NCBI GenBank assembly: GCA_944989445.1
Contig: CALYLW010000700.1
Location: 416,889 to 480,888, forward strand
Direction of reading: 5' to 3'
Origin: Ampullaceana balthica
Taxonomy: Eukaryota > Mollusca > Gastropoda > Lymnaeidae
DNA: 64,000 nucleotides
Under the pieces are notes generated by a model. That model was not told where the DNA came from, did not search any database, and worked only from the letters and a program-made list of their open reading frames with translations. Positions 34,546 through 47,369 of this stretch are shown here, piece after piece. The position numbers and the translations under genes are program-made. Position 1 is the stretch's first letter, and each line of letters begins with the position of its first letter.

Positions 34546-35054
34546 TTGGCAGAGGACTTTTGTTTTCGTTATACGATTCTTTTAAAGAACCATTTTTTTA
34601 GTGTGTTGTGCGATTTCTGTTTCAGGTTGAGAGAAAAAAAATATATATCAAAATACATTGTATTTATTGGGACCGTATTTTATTTCCAGTTGACAGATAT
34701 TTCCCGTTGACAGATATTTCTCCTTAGAAGTACTTCACAGCATATATTTGAAACAAAAATTTTCATTTGATAAATTGTTTCGCAAGCCACAATGTAAACA
34801 CAAAAAGCCGCATGGGAGCCGAAGTTTGGCCTACGGTTAATATAGACATAGAAGCCACATTTTCACGGGTACCCGGGCGGAATTTTACTACCCGGGTAAT
34901 CACACGGCAACGGGTACCCGGGTCCCGGGTACCCGTTGACAGGCCTACTGGCCACATCCAAGACAAATGGCTGTTATAGTAGGCGGGACTAGAAGAAAGA
35001 TAACTCCTGGAACCTGCATTTTTAAAAAATGAAAATACTTATTGAAATTGGCTT

Positions 35055-35235
35055 ACGTGTGTGTCTGCCTTGGTATGTATTCATACGTGTGTCTGTCTTG
35101 GTTTGTCTGCGTATGTGTGTCTGGCTTTGTATGCCTGCGTAAGTGTGTCTGCCTGGTATGTCTGCGTACGTGTGTCTGCCTTGGTATTTCTGCGTACGTG
35201 TCTGTCTTGGTATGTCTGCGTACGTGTACCTGCGC
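35055..35235. repeat. ~26-bp minisatellite, about 7 copies
   Basis: Phrases tgtctgccttggtatgtctg and cgtacgtg recur with a period of about 26 and some shorter units. It creates Cys/Val/Leu-rich frames of 75-102 codons that are not credible. Confidence 0.85.
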
Positions 35236-35270
35236 TAGTGGGCCACAAATTAATGCAGTTATGGTCCTTT

Positions 35271-35778
35271 TTAAATCCCTTATATTAACTTCACCGCCGT
35301 CTCATCGTTCGTTCGTTCGTCAACCGCGGAAAAACAAAAGTCGAAAATGACCCACTTCCTGTAAAGCCATCAAGCTGAAATTTGGCACACGGGCCCGTCT
35401 CCCCTAACAATGCATAGTATCAAAATTTCAGATCGATCGAACGTACCGTAATTAAATTAATGCATTTTTAGTTTATCTATATAAACTATATGTTGCGGTT
35501 TTAAAGCCAGGTGAGATAATTTCGGTTTCATTCTGTAAATGTTTGTCACTCAAAAATGACCCACTTCCAGTGAAGCCATCGAGCTGACATTCGGCACACG
35601 GACCCGTGTCACCTAACAATGCATCGTATCAAAATTTCAGATCGATCGAACGTACGGTAATTAAATTAATGCATTTTTAGTTTATCTATATAAATTATTA
35701 TGAACTATTTGTAGCGGCTGGGGAGATAATTTCGGTTCAGGATATAAGGGATTTATAGTCAAAAACTTTATTTTTACG
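35271..35778 (+). repeat. Dispersed repeat family A, copy 6, with internal duplication
   Basis: Starts ttaaatcccttatattaact and ends ataagggatttatagtcaaa. The core from gacccacttcc through atcgatcgaacgtac to agtttatctatataaa occurs twice (about 35349-35485 and 35555-35692). Confidence 0.8.
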
Positions 35779-38404
35779 TGGTTGTTTTTTATCGTAAACT
35801 AAAGACAGCTCGAGTAAGTGAGTCATGTAACTAAGACACCTTGAGTTTTTTTTCTCGGCTCTTGTAGCCGTGATGACGTCATAGTTTATCTAGAAATTAA
35901 TAACACGATTTATAACTATGTCATATTGTCACATCTACGTTCATTCTGACGTCATCACGACATGCAATGCCCCTCGTTGCCACGTGGCACGACAGATATA
36001 CCTGCCCGACTGGCTCACTGCTTCTTTAGAGATATACCTGCCCGACTGGCTATCTGCTTGAACTCACGTTTATTTTTAGATGGATTACCTGAATGTCTGT
36101 TGTGATAGTTTGGAAAGAGTGTGCATTACCAGCAACTGAACTTTCGTTTAATTTTAACTATTGATGCTGGGAAGTTACTCATTTAGAAATGTATTGAATT
36201 TGGTAAATACAGAGTTGGTTAGAAACCGGAGTTGTAGAATTCCTGGGGAAAAGATGTATGTATAACTGGCGGGAAAATAAAAAAAATGATTATCCTTTGA
36301 TAACGAAGTGACGAATCGCATGATACAGATAAAAATTTATTTCATAACGTGTTACCATCCCTGTCATTGTGTGGGTTAGGTCAGAACAGACTTAAACGGC
36401 TAAAGAAATATTGTAATTTTCACTCTAATCTCATGGGAGAGTGCAACTATCACTGCACTTTATATTTTATCGTGGAACGTTTATGATATCAATTAATACT
36501 TCCTAAATAAATGTGTATTAACTTAAAATAGGTCAACATTCTTATTTAGTAGATGCTCTTCTAGTTTCCTTGTTATATCACATTTCTGCTCTACTAGCAT
36601 TGATATGAAAGAAAGAGTGAGTTGCATTGCGTGTTTGCTACAGACTACCGAACGGTTACAAGTGTTTGCTGAAGCAGCAGATTTTTTCGTTTCGGGGTTA
36701 TGAAAATTGACACCTAAGACATGAGGCTTCTCTCTTTCATCCCGAACAAATCCCGTTGTTCTTAAAATGTTCCTTTCTTTCCAAGTCTTACAATTATTAT
36801 TATAGTTTTTATCTATGCGTACAACCTGGAGAGAGCCCGACACGGGTTTTAAGGAGAATTACCGGTTTCATCCGCATGCCGTTATAAATTGGCCATAGAG
36901 ATCAATGACAGGACACGATGACCTGGCTCAGTCGCCAAACCTCCTCTCCCGCCTCCCCCTCCCCATCCCCTCCCCCCCCCCGGTGTTGTTCAGTCTATGT
37001 GTCAAAGTGACCCATAGAGAATGATAACAAATGCAAAGTTCAGCCACACAGCAGGAATTATCTCCCCCTAGCACCGTGCCAAAATAGACGAACACATCAA
37101 AGTGTCAGTTGAGACTGTCCGCCAGTGAAGACATTTAATCAATTAGTGAGTTTCTAAACCTTCACATCCAGGATAAAATTTGAAATCTTGTCCCTCATTC
37201 AAGTCACATATAGGATGGACGAGTAATTCTTTTTTAAAAAATAATTTAAATTTCATGAAACAACTTTTTTTTTAAAGCCGAGTTGTTGTTTTTTTAATGA
37301 ATGTGAATATTGTCTAAAAGGAGGAATTAAATAAATACTTGTTTCATCAAAAGGTTTCTTTTTACTCAAATTTCTCACATGGTGGGGGGGGGTTTGAATT
37401 GTTTATCCATTTAATATTATGAAACTATCAGCGTAAAAAATATCGCTGATGACGTCGTCCATGGAGGGGTGGGGGGGATACATATACAAAACAAGATACA
37501 CAAACGAATTGTGTGATCAAAGCAATAACTCAAAGCGTTATCATGGACTAATACACAGTAAACGTTTCGTCAAATGCATTCGTTAATACAAATAAACACA
37601 AGTGTTTAAATTAAATGTACATCATATATTACGTACCATTACAAAAGGAATGTTAAGGTAATGGTGATAAAATTTTTAAAAACTTTAGTTTTGTAAAACA
37701 ATGGAGATGATGCTCTTTTATCAGGTTTTAGAAATCATCCTTTGAAGAAGAACATTCGCTAATATTCCATTAAAAATGTATATGAACGCCTACGCTAGTT
37801 TTGGGGTAAACACAACTAACTATTTATGAGAAAAACTTTGTGCATCCCATAACTTCAAAATGAAACTGCAATGTTATAGGAAGTGTTGGGTCGGTTGCTC
37901 TTTGCGCGTGTAGAGGTGCTGCTCGCTCTTTGAGCCGAGATGACTATTACAAGAAATGCCGAAATCCAAATGATCTTCTGGGTATGGGGCCTGAGGACAC
38001 TTCCGGTGCCCTCAGGTTAAGGAAGGTTTTTGTTTGTTCGTTCGTTAATAACTTTGCGCTTGTATTGCTGTTAAACCCGATATTGTTAACCAAAGTCCGT
38101 GAAATAACCTCCAAACTATAAACCCCAACATTGCGTCATGGGGACGGCGACTGGACCCGTTTCCTACGTAGATTTCGAACAGCGATTAAAATCAGTTTAT
38201 TTGAAGCAATTTTCTCTTGCTGTAATGAACGGAGTTGTCTGTGTCCTCGCCAAGTCTTGTCCAGTTTTACATCGCTACACACCATTTTAAACTCAATCAG
38301 ATAGAAATCGGTTTTTATTTTTCCAACCTTTTCACTGGCTGAACGTGAGAAAATTTCGCTTCATGGTTTGTGGCTGTTATTTGTGATGGTCTCCTAGTTG
38401 TGTA
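35779..38404. other. Long non-coding stretch, no gene seen
   Basis: The longest ORF here (106 codons, minus strand, 36523-36843) has a Lys/Asn/Ser-rich sequence with no recognised motif or splice context. C-rich (36955-36985) and G-rich (37383-37470) tracts are present. A 63-codon ORF at 37930-38121 has no recognised motif. Confidence 0.45.
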
Positions 38405-39390
38405 GTTAGTTGACAGTGACAGGTCGGGTATGTGACCAGTGACAGGTCGGAGATGTGACCAGTGACAGGTCGGAGATGTGACCAGTGACAGGTCGGAGAT
38501 GTGACCAGTGACAGGTCGGAGATGTGACAGTGACAGGTCGGAGATGTGACCAGTGACATGTCGGAGATGTGACCAGTGACAGGTCGGAGATGTGACAGTG
38601 ACAGGTCGGAGATGTGACAGGGACAGGCCGGAGATGTGACAGTGACAGGTCGGAGATGTGACAGGTCGGAGATGTGACCAGTGACAGGTCGGAGATGTGA
38701 CAGTGACAGGTCGGAGATGTGACCAGTGACAGGTCGGAGATGTGACAGTGACAGGTCGGAGATGTGACAGTGACAGGTCGGAGATGTGACCAGTGACAGG
38801 TCGGAGATGTGACAGTGACAGGTCGGAGATGTGACAGTGACAGGTCGGAAATGTGACGGTGACAGGTCGGAGATGTGACCAGTGACAGGTCGGAGATGTG
38901 ACGGTGACAGGTCGGAGATGTGACCTGTGACAGGTCGGAGATGTGACAGTGACAGGTCGGAGATGTGACAGGTCGGAGATGTGACCAGTGACAGGACGGA
39001 GATGTGACAGTGACAGGTCGGAGATGTGACCAGTGACAGGTCGGAGATGTGACAGTGACAGGTCGGAGATGTGACCGTGACAGGTCGGAGATGTGACCAG
39101 TGACAGGTCGGAGATGTGACGGTGACAGGTTGGAGATGTGACGGTGACAGGTCGGAGATGTGACCAGTGCAAGGTCGGAGATGTGACCAGTGCAAGGTCG
39201 GAGATGTGACCAGTGACAGGTCGGAGATGTGACCAGTGACAGGTCGGAGATGTGACTAGTAACAGGTCGTAGATGTGACAGTGACAGGTCCGAGATGTGA
39301 CAGGGACAGGTCGGAGATGTGACAGTGACAGGTCGGAGATGTGACCGTGACAGGTCGGAGATGTGACCAGTGACAGGTCGGAGATGTGAC
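38405..39390. repeat. 20-23-bp minisatellite, about 45 copies
   Basis: Units of gtgacaggtcggagatgtga with an optional cc or ccA insertion, so unit length alternates among about 14, 20, 21 and 23 bases. Despite that, the minus strand stays open for 403, 331 and 272 codons in different frames, because the unit holds no stop on that strand. The ORFs are artefacts. Confidence 0.96.
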
Positions 39391-42025
39391 CCGCTTTGCA
39401 ATCATTTACCTTATGTACATATGTTGCTAGATTATGGTTCACTATGTCGAAATCGCTTTCTCGTTTTGTTGGTGGTGTAGCTCTCATCGAATGATTAACA
39501 TGCCATGTAGGAATTAACTTGTGCAAGGTAAAAACATTATAAGATCGACTTGCACCAAAGTTTTAACTGGGTTTAAATTTTGTTGATGAGGTAACTCCAA
39601 GAATGAGCAGCTTTTCTATTCTCTCTTAACCCCTTTCACTGTTCCACTGTTATCTCGGACATTCCTATTTATAGAAACTATTTTTAAAAACTTCTCAAGG
39701 CTTATTTGGGCACACATTTCTATTTCTGGAAACCGCAATGAAAATCGGTGAGCAAACCGAGGAAAAATGCCCCCCCCCCACACTCCTTTTATTTTTCCAT
39801 CTTGCATCTAGTTTAGCTGCGCTCAAGTGGCTACGCTGCATCCCGTCCCGGTAGTCTTCTTTACTAACAGATAGTGAACTTGACATTGGCATTTTAACAG
39901 GTAAAAAATGGTATCCTCTTGCTTTTTTTAGTTGGTTCCTCTTCCATACTTTCTTGTAGAGTTAGAATTTTCTAAAATATATATATATATATCTTTAAAA
40001 ATCGTAGAGCATTCATTGCATTCAGCTGATAAGTTGAAAATGGAGCATTGAAGTCAAGAGACTATTCTCAGATTTACAAAGTCATTATTTGTGTAGATAC
40101 TTTTGAACGCACGTCTTTTACATAATTTATAGGGGTTTGATTAATAGATTGTTTCGTACTCGAAAGATCGTCCTAACGGGGTGCAAGACGCGAGGCGGCC
40201 ATTTATTCGGTTGACCAGCCCAATGCACGATCAATTAAAGAATATTGACCAGGATCAATAAAACGATAAATTAAAGAATATTGACCAGGATCAATAAAAC
40301 GTTCTGGGAACCAATATGTTCAGTGGACACATTTATCGGGCAGTGAATGTTTGGCAATTCTTTCTTGTCACAAATTCTCTCTCTTTTTAAAATCGTTTTA
40401 AAAATCAGCGTTATTGAACAAAAATGGGGACGGGACTCTATGATGCTAAAATGGGGCGTTTGAAAAGAGCAGCCATGATAAGAGGTTGTGTTATTTGTAG
40501 GTATGTAAAAACAACAACAAAACAAAATATAATTGATTAGATGTTACGAATGTTTTTGTCTTAATTTGTAGTTTTTTTGTTTTACTACAAGTCAAAGTCA
40601 AACGTTTTTCTATTACTGAAAACGAATTTCGCTGGATATCTACATCTTATCATTGCTGCTCATTTCAAGTGTAAATTATTTCTCCACCAAATTAAATTAT
40701 ACATTATTTTACATCAAATACTTTGAATTTCTCGAAAATTCTTCCAAATCATACAAAGGTTTTAAAAATTAAGTGTGTGACTCTTTCAGTTGTATATATG
40801 CATACACATCGTGTGCCTTTCTGACCTGTAGAGTTAATGAGCTCTAAAAAAAAACAACTCCTTAACCTGTAATAGTTTTCAAGTACTTTATTGCTTACAA
40901 CTGAGCTATCGAAACCCGTGATCATAAAGTCGTCTACGATACCCCACCGTAAAGCCCTTTTCCTTATAAATATTATAAAGTTCCCTTTTGCATTCGTTTA
41001 CTTCTGAAAATGTATTTCCAGCGAGATCTACCCTCGTTATTTCTTCCCATATGCGCTGGTGATAAATTGAATCTTGAGACTTTTGGAAGCGATACCTACA
41101 GGAGCACAATGTGTCTTAACTTGATTCACGTTGATTTTTTAAAAACAAAGTTGTAAGAAACACCTGAAGTCTTACAAGACTCTAAGACATCAGTCACATA
41201 CCAATCCCGCTTTCCACATACCATTCGCCCCCCCCCCTTCGTCCTTCTTTTCCCCCATCCACCAACACTCCACTAAAATTAGTCTCCCCCCCCCCGCCGC
41301 CACTGTGGCTAACCTGACCACCGTTTCCAAACACATGGCCTCCCCGGGTCAAATCACCTTTAAATTGAGCTGTATAAGGTCGATGGTGAATTGGGGTAAA
41401 TGAGCGGGTGAGTGATGGGTAGTAGCATCACTTGCGTCCTTTGCCATTTCCTCCGCCCGGCTATCTGTGATCTGCACAATTGCTCGGCAATTACCCTCAG
41501 TGTCTGACCTTGTTTTACTCTACACTTTTTTCTACCTGCCCTTCAGTTTCTCACTGCTCATACCCCGTAAGTTTGGTGCTCTACCTATGAAATCTACCTG
41601 TACTAAATTGTCTACTTCTCCCTTTCTTTCCTTCTCTCTATCTATTTGTCTCTCTCCCCTATCCCCCCTCTCTCTCTATCTCTTTCTTCCTTTCTCTCTC
41701 ACACATCATTCTTTCACTGACGGAAAATGTAATCTGTCTTTCCATCTATACTATTCTGTATCTAATCACTTTTTCTTAAATGTTCTTCCTCTCTAACTCC
41801 CCTCTCTATATAACTCTATTTCCTAGTGTCTTAATTTTTTAAAATTCTACAACGAAGGTTATCTTTCCTGAGATAGATCTGTCTCACATGTTATCCATTT
41901 ATCCATCTACTTAAAGCTATTTTCTTATTTCCTTCTACACATTTATGCATTTGCATCCTCTTTATAATCTTGATCTAAAGATTTGTTTACCTCCACTTCT
42001 TTTTATAATATATATTATATATATA
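39391..42025. other. Non-coding stretch with a 36-bp duplication and CT-rich patches
   Basis: At 40233-40303 the phrase aattaaagaatattgaccag plus 16 bases is repeated once, period 36. C- and CT-rich tracts lie at 41225-41300 and 41620-41705. The 109-codon ORF at 41467 is driven by the CT-rich composition. Confidence 0.5.
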
Positions 42026-42420
42026 CTAGCGTACACCCGTCAAAAATGACGGAAGTTTTCAGGTGGAATCTATTTATTTTATAAAAAATGCACTTTTTTA
42101 GGGTGCCTACGACGCCGACCTTTTTCAAAAGCCCAACTAACTTGACCTTGTTTGATAAATACGAAATATTAAACTTTCTGAAATGTACACAACGTATTTT
42201 ATAATAGGGGTTGTAGGGCTCCTAAGGCACCCCTTTGTTTTTTTTTACATTGATCCCTTTTCCAAAATTAAAATATGAGCGAAAACAATGATGTCATATA
42301 ATATTTTTTACAGCGCATCTTTAATTTGCACAACTTTTGATGCACTGGTGCAGTAATTTGGTACGCTGCTTTCTAAAATTAGTACCGTCACGGACAGACA
42401 CTACAGACGTGACATTGCAA
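42026..42420 (+). repeat. Dispersed repeat family B, copy 1, beside TA repeats
   Basis: Starts ctagcgtacacccgtcaaaa directly after a TATATA tract and runs through gacggaagttttcag, aaaagcccaactaacttg, aatattaaactttctgaaat and aattagtaccgtca to a second AT tract. It aligns along its length with 53194-53610. No coding or inverted termini were seen. It may be a microsatellite-associated non-autonomous element. Confidence 0.8.
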
Positions 42421-43059
42421 ATTATATATTTATATTTATTACCATTCCTTAAGCCATCATCACAATATCATTAGATAGATTTTTTTTAAAATCTGCTATC
42501 AAGTTAGTCTCAATAGAGCTTGATTTCAAAATATGATCGATGTAGCGACCACCTTACAATAATGACATGGTCCAGAAATGGCTTCGGGCAATTGACTAAA
42601 ATTCCCAGGTCAAAAGCAAGATCAAACTCAGTCACTTACACATTTTGGGAGTGACGTCGGTGTTATGTGAGAAAGACTTCCGGTTGGGGACGACCCTCTC
42701 GAAGCGGTATTTCAGGCGTTACTGGAACAAGAGCCCAAAAGCTTTGACAAAGACACGGAGGCTGGTGAACGTAGAGTTCCTGGGGATGTAACAAGAGTTA
42801 TCCTAAAACACAAGATTAGTCCCGGAAGGGGCGTCAACCGATGACGAGCTTATCCGTTGGACCACACGACTACATGCCAATTCTAGAATTGGTCGTTGGG
42901 TTCTTGGACCTCCAAACTGCCGCATCTAAGTGTCACTGCGTGGAACATTGTGTCAAATATTTGCCCGTGGACCGAACGATTAAAACCCGAGAGGCACTGC
43001 CACTCGTGGATGGACTCTAGCAGAGCTCGACTTTGAGTTGCACGCTACAATCTTAGCCT
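42421..43059. other. Non-coding, GC-balanced patch of unknown nature
   Basis: From about 42590 to 43050 the base composition is visibly more balanced than its neighbours, which can indicate an old coding or retroelement relic. All frames are interrupted and nothing could be identified. Confidence 0.4.
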
Positions 43060-43229
43060 CAGTGTTTCTCAAATAGTGGGACGTGCCCCCCAGGGGGAGT
43101 GCGATGCTCCATAAAGGGGGGCTCGTTTGACCGTTATGCAGAGGTGTACTTATAACAATTTTATAGACAAATGATACTATTTACAGTCGCTTGGGGGGGT
43201 GGGGCTAAAAAAATAATAGAGAAACACTG
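43060..43229. mobile_element. hAT-like MITE, 170 bp, TSD not preserved
   Basis: The left end CAGTGTTTCTCAAATAGTGG and the right end (inverse CAGTGTTTCTCTATTATTTT) match over the outer 11 bases. Complementary G/C-rich segments (gtgccccccaggggg and gggggggtgggg) lie inside. The CAGTGTTTCTC terminus is hAT-like. The flanking octamers do not match, so age or rearrangement is assumed. Confidence 0.65.
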
Positions 43230-44219
43230 GCCTATGCTATTAGCCGTCTGGGGTCGCTTGAATCACGGAACGCCTTGTTCGATGAATGGTCATCTGGAGT
43301 GATCTCGATGGGATTGAGGCCTCCACCAACCGCTGTTGTCTTGTGGTCAATGTGGATGAAAAGAGCCCACTCCATGTTCATCCATGAGTGGACCGCTCTG
43401 AAGGATGAAATAGTTTTTTTTTAATATCTGCGTCAAGAGACAGTTATGAGATACGACACTTTTTTGGACGTTAAACCGAACCAGAAGGCTCAGTTACACA
43501 ACCACATTTGTGAACTGTGTGCTAAATCCATTTCTAATCTTACTTTTGTGAAGAAATTGGCCACGACTAGTTATGTAGCCGCTCTGTATTCCTGTCCAAG
43601 GATTTGTGTGTTGCACAGCTTCGAACGTCCAGGTAGAATTCAAAACCAAACTGTCCATTAAGTTTGTGGGGCACCCTGCACAGACGATGTCAAATGTAAG
43701 ACCCCTGTCAAAAAGGTATGAGAAGGTCATCTTGACCACTGACAACGGTGCAACGATACCGTTAGCTTGACCATCAGGAAATCTGTTTCTAATTTTTTAT
43801 AGACCTGAAAGAAATTCCCCGGAAACTCTTGCCAAGCGAAAGAATTTCCAGAGTCTCCTTCTAGTTTTCGCTTGAAAGTTGAGCTCGGCTCTTAGAGTCG
43901 AAGACTGTCAGTGTCTATCATGGAGACAGTGGACAACCTAATAGCACGTGGCTGCAATACCTGTAACTTTTAGACATCCAGTCTATTTCTAGACATTCTT
44001 GGCATTTTTGTGTGACCGCCTTTTTCTCGTCCAATAATTAACCATGACGCGCCTGTTTGATATAATTTTGGTTCAACATTTGCAGGCGTGAACTCATAAA
44101 CGTAAATTAAGAATGTAATTACTGAGTAACGTCTGTGGCATTATATTTCACTGGGGTGTCAGTTAAAGTGAGTACAAAACTTGGGGAGTTGTTGGTACTG
44201 ATGGGTGGGCTTCCAGATT
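43230..44219. other. Non-coding, ORF of 71 codons without motif
   Basis: A balanced-composition patch like that at 42.6 kb continues to about 43750. The ORF at 43446-43661 contains Cys and His residues but no recognisable zinc-finger spacing and no splice or promoter context. It may be a relic interrupted by the MITE at 43060. Confidence 0.35.
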
Positions 44220-44317
44220 GAAAGTAGTTTCTCGGTTGGGTTCTGTGACACAGTGATGACCATAGGATGAAAGTAGTTGCTCGTTTGGTTTCTGTGACAC
44301 ATTGATGACCATAGGAT
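44220..44317. repeat. 49-bp tandem duplication
   Basis: Two copies starting gaaagtagtt at 44220 and 44269 and ending gatgaccataggat, with about six differences. Confidence 0.9.
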
Positions 44318-44539
44318 AAAAGTAAATTTTTGAAGCACACATTTCGATAGCGATGAAGACGACAACTGAGTGAGGACAAAACATGTCAAAATGTGTTATC
44401 TTAAATAATGCTTCAGTTGTATGGTGTTCTTAGGGTACATGAAGGGTGAGATTGACGTAGATAGATTTACAGATATTAAGAGAGGTGTGTTTGAAGAGTT
44501 GAGTTTTGGGGCGACGTAGCTGTAGAAAAAGATATCTAC

Positions 44540-44625
44540 TGTGTGCGTGAGAGAGCGAGAGAGAGAGAGAGATGGAGAGAGGGATAGATAGAGAGAAAGA
44601 GAGATCGAGAGAGACAGTGACAAGT
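44540..44625. repeat. (GA)-rich low-complexity tract
   Basis: GAGA/GATA-rich interrupted microsatellite. The Ser/Leu-rich antisense ORFs of 94-100 codons derive from it. Confidence 0.85.
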
Positions 44626-45960
44626 TGGTTGCTAAACTCAGATCGAGTTTGCACCTTAAGGAAACATCTCGATATCTCATAAATGCCCTGGCACCGGCCC
44701 TGACCCTGGCTCATGTAGACAACAATAGACAAGGGCTGTCATGAGGTTATGGCTACACGAGCACAACGCCCGTGCTCATCTGTCTGTTACTAATTCAATG
44801 TGTATTTGAAAGGCAGAAATGTTGTTATGTTTAAATAGCTATGATCTTCGGTACACGAAACGAAGATATTCATAAACCAAGAGACAGAACAACATGAAGA
44901 AGTCGAGAATAATGGAATCATGAAGACTTTAGCTTAGATTTTGGCCAGTGAAAACACGTTTTCCCAATGAGGTGCTACAATAACAATATTCAGATGGTGT
45001 GTCATAATTCTCATATGCAACGACTCTTTTTTTCCCTTCATATCAATCATTATATTAGTCATGTTAATTGACCTTTCCTATGACTGGCGACAAAGCTAAC
45101 ATCAACAGAAACTTTAGGCGTTTAAACGCAACACGTTTACGTTGTAGTTGTATCAAATCACATTGATGTTTCATTGTAGCTGTTATTGTTTTTTCCAAGA
45201 TAAGAATGTTTCTTAAATGACGATATTTTTTTAGGCACTAAATAAACACCATCAAAGTAGGCATCAACATGCACAATCTTTTTTAAGGAATATTTTCCAA
45301 CACAGATATACAGCAAAAACCTTGTTCACTTAAAGCTTTGAAGAAAACTATCGTGTAATTCAACAATCTGATACATCTTAGTATCTCATGTTCAAAATGC
45401 TATAAGGAAAATCAAAACATCGCTCTATTTTTAAGTGTCTACCTCAAAAACGCATTTTTTTTCTTCTCGGAAGTAACACCTGATTCTATTTTGATTTTTT
45501 CTAAACTCTTTACACTCAAAATCTTAAAATCTCAGACAATTCTTCAGTTTTAACTCGAAATGTTTGACTTTTCCATCGAGTTTTTCGAATATATACCGTA
45601 ACTTAATTTAGGATGTGACTTTGATTTTTCGTCGACCTTTCAGTCGCTTTTGGGATGACTATTATAGTTGAATCGCAATGATTGGGCTTAGATTCTAAAG
45701 ATGTAGCTTAAGTCAGGCTGGTAGCATGTTAGCAGTGGCTAGAGTCAGTGCTACTCGGGGTTGGGCGAGAGTATTGACGCGTGCACAACACTAACGTAGA
45801 ATATTCACAAAGGTTCCCCTCTATACAAAATTAATTTACTGCAGCCTATATGCCGCTGCACAGCACCCTTCTTACGCCTGTAAAAGTCATAGCCGTTTAT
45901 CCATCTTCTTATTGGAAAACTCCCACGAGTTCTTTTAAATCCTCTTTCCCTTCGTTGCAG
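44626..45960. other. Non-coding stretch, nothing seen
   Basis: AT-rich, no ORF of note, no repeats recognised. Confidence 0.45.
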
Positions 45961-45962
45961 TA

Positions 45963-46197
45963 TATGAGGAGTCTACTTGCAAAACCTACAAAGTCGATTT
46001 TGGCGGGAAAATGAGTTACTGCCATTTTCTTGTTTAAATGGGTTGATCATTTTAAAACCTACTAAATACGCAGTATTTTATTGATAAAGATATGAAACAC
46101 TTACAAAATCTGCAAAAGTCGCTCAAACATAAATGCCTTTTTTTTCTCAAAAACTTTAAAAAGTGACTCAGTAGGTTTTGCAAGTGGGCTCCGCATA
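45963..46197. mobile_element. Probable mariner-type MITE, 235 bp, TA target
   Basis: The left end TATGAGGAGTCTACTTGCAA and the right end (inverse TATGCGGAGCCCACTTGCAA) match at 17 of 20 positions and continue with aacctac on both sides. TA dinucleotides lie outside both ends (45961-45962, 46198-46199), as expected for Tc1/mariner insertion. No coding capacity. Confidence 0.75.
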
Positions 46198-46199
46198 TA

Positions 46200-47369
46200 G
46201 AGCAATCCTGCCAAAACTAATGTGTACTATTGAAACACCTTAGATACATTACACTATTTATACAAAATCTTGGCCCAGATAAGTAATGGGTTTGTTTAAT
46301 TTTCTTCTTTTTATTTTATTTTTTTTTCTATCTATGGCTATATTAATTGCCACCTTAAAAAATAGAAGAAAATAAAAGCCCAATTACGTCAGTTCGTGAA
46401 ATATTCCAGCGAGAAGCACGCTCTGTTAATCTCGACCCAAAATTTTCATTGTTTATTCTGCGTTAAATTCAACTTTCACCGCAGTTATCCGGTATAGCAG
46501 CACACATGTGGACGTATGTGACGTTTAAGCGACCAACAATATAGATAACACCCAATGCCTTGCTTATGATCTCTAATTACACACATGAAATGTTGCTACG
46601 TTAATTTTTTTAAACTTATTTAAAATTCAATCCGTAAATGCAGTGGCGTGTTTGGTTGCTGGTGCTGGTAAGTGGTTGGGCATCTGGCAACTCCACCCCT
46701 CGCACCCCCACCCACCCTCCATAACATTGTCGTTACATAAAATCGTGAATTTAAAAAGTCAGACAAACTTAAGACCTTATTGCAGTTAAATCATATAGAA
46801 CACCTCGAAATCTTTTTACAGGCTTTTTATCCCGATGCGCCGCTGATGGTGTAAGAGTATGATATGAGGAAAACGGCATCGCTTTCAATTGTACAGCCAG
46901 AAGACCTGGGTGGGGGATGGGTAAGGGGGAAGGAGGGAGTAGGCCAGCAGCTGGCACCGAAAGGTAAGAGCTGTTCGAAGTTAGAGCACTCGTAATTCCT
47001 CGCGACTCTCGATTCCTTCGCAACACAGGAGAACGGAAGTGATCTCCCCTTTGACTTCCCCCTCCGGTAACAGTAATGGCGGGAGGCAGCGAGGACGTTT
47101 CGAGTGGGAAAATGGCAGTTTAAGGGATTTGACTCGCCATTTTTCCCCATGGTTTTATTTTCGACCAACCAGTTTTCGACTGAAACAAAACTAGTGTGCC
47201 CGACGTGCTGTGCATTTCCACTGTGGTTCCCGGCTTATCACACCAGACTCGAAAGTAATCGGCGTTGTGACTTTGTTTTGTGTAATTATTTATAATTATA
47301 CTTCTTCCGCATCACTTGGTTCTTTATAAATTTGAGTTGGTGTCTTATAGTTAGTGCTTTTAGTCGGTA
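46200..47369. other. Non-coding stretch, no gene seen
   Basis: Overlapping ORFs at 46769-47295 (63-113 codons on both strands) lie in a GC-richer patch but show no domain or agreed frame. Confidence 0.4.

Larger units (their letters stand above)
33032..34947. mobile_element. hAT element, 1916 bp, exact 8-bp TSD, no intact transposase
   Basis: The left end TAGGGCTGTCAA and the right end (inverse TAGGCCTGTCAACGGGTACC) are inverted repeats followed by multiple cgggtacccg palindromes on each side. The octamer ctggccac flanks both ends exactly (33024-33031, 34948-34955). The interior has no recognisable transposase. It holds an imperfect internal duplication and a second, younger hAT MITE at 33796-34068. 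Confidence 0.92.

Noticed and set aside
36523..36843. 106-codon minus-strand ORF
   Set aside because: No motif, no splice or promoter signals. Length is compatible with chance at this base composition.
38315..39526. 403-codon His/Ser/Thr-rich minus-strand protein
   Set aside because: The minisatellite unit lacks stops on that strand. Three overlapping frames are equally open.
43060..43229. 8-bp target duplication for the CAGTGTTTCTC MITE
   Set aside because: Flanks cttagcct and gcctatgc share only gcct. The element call rests on its inverted ends alone.
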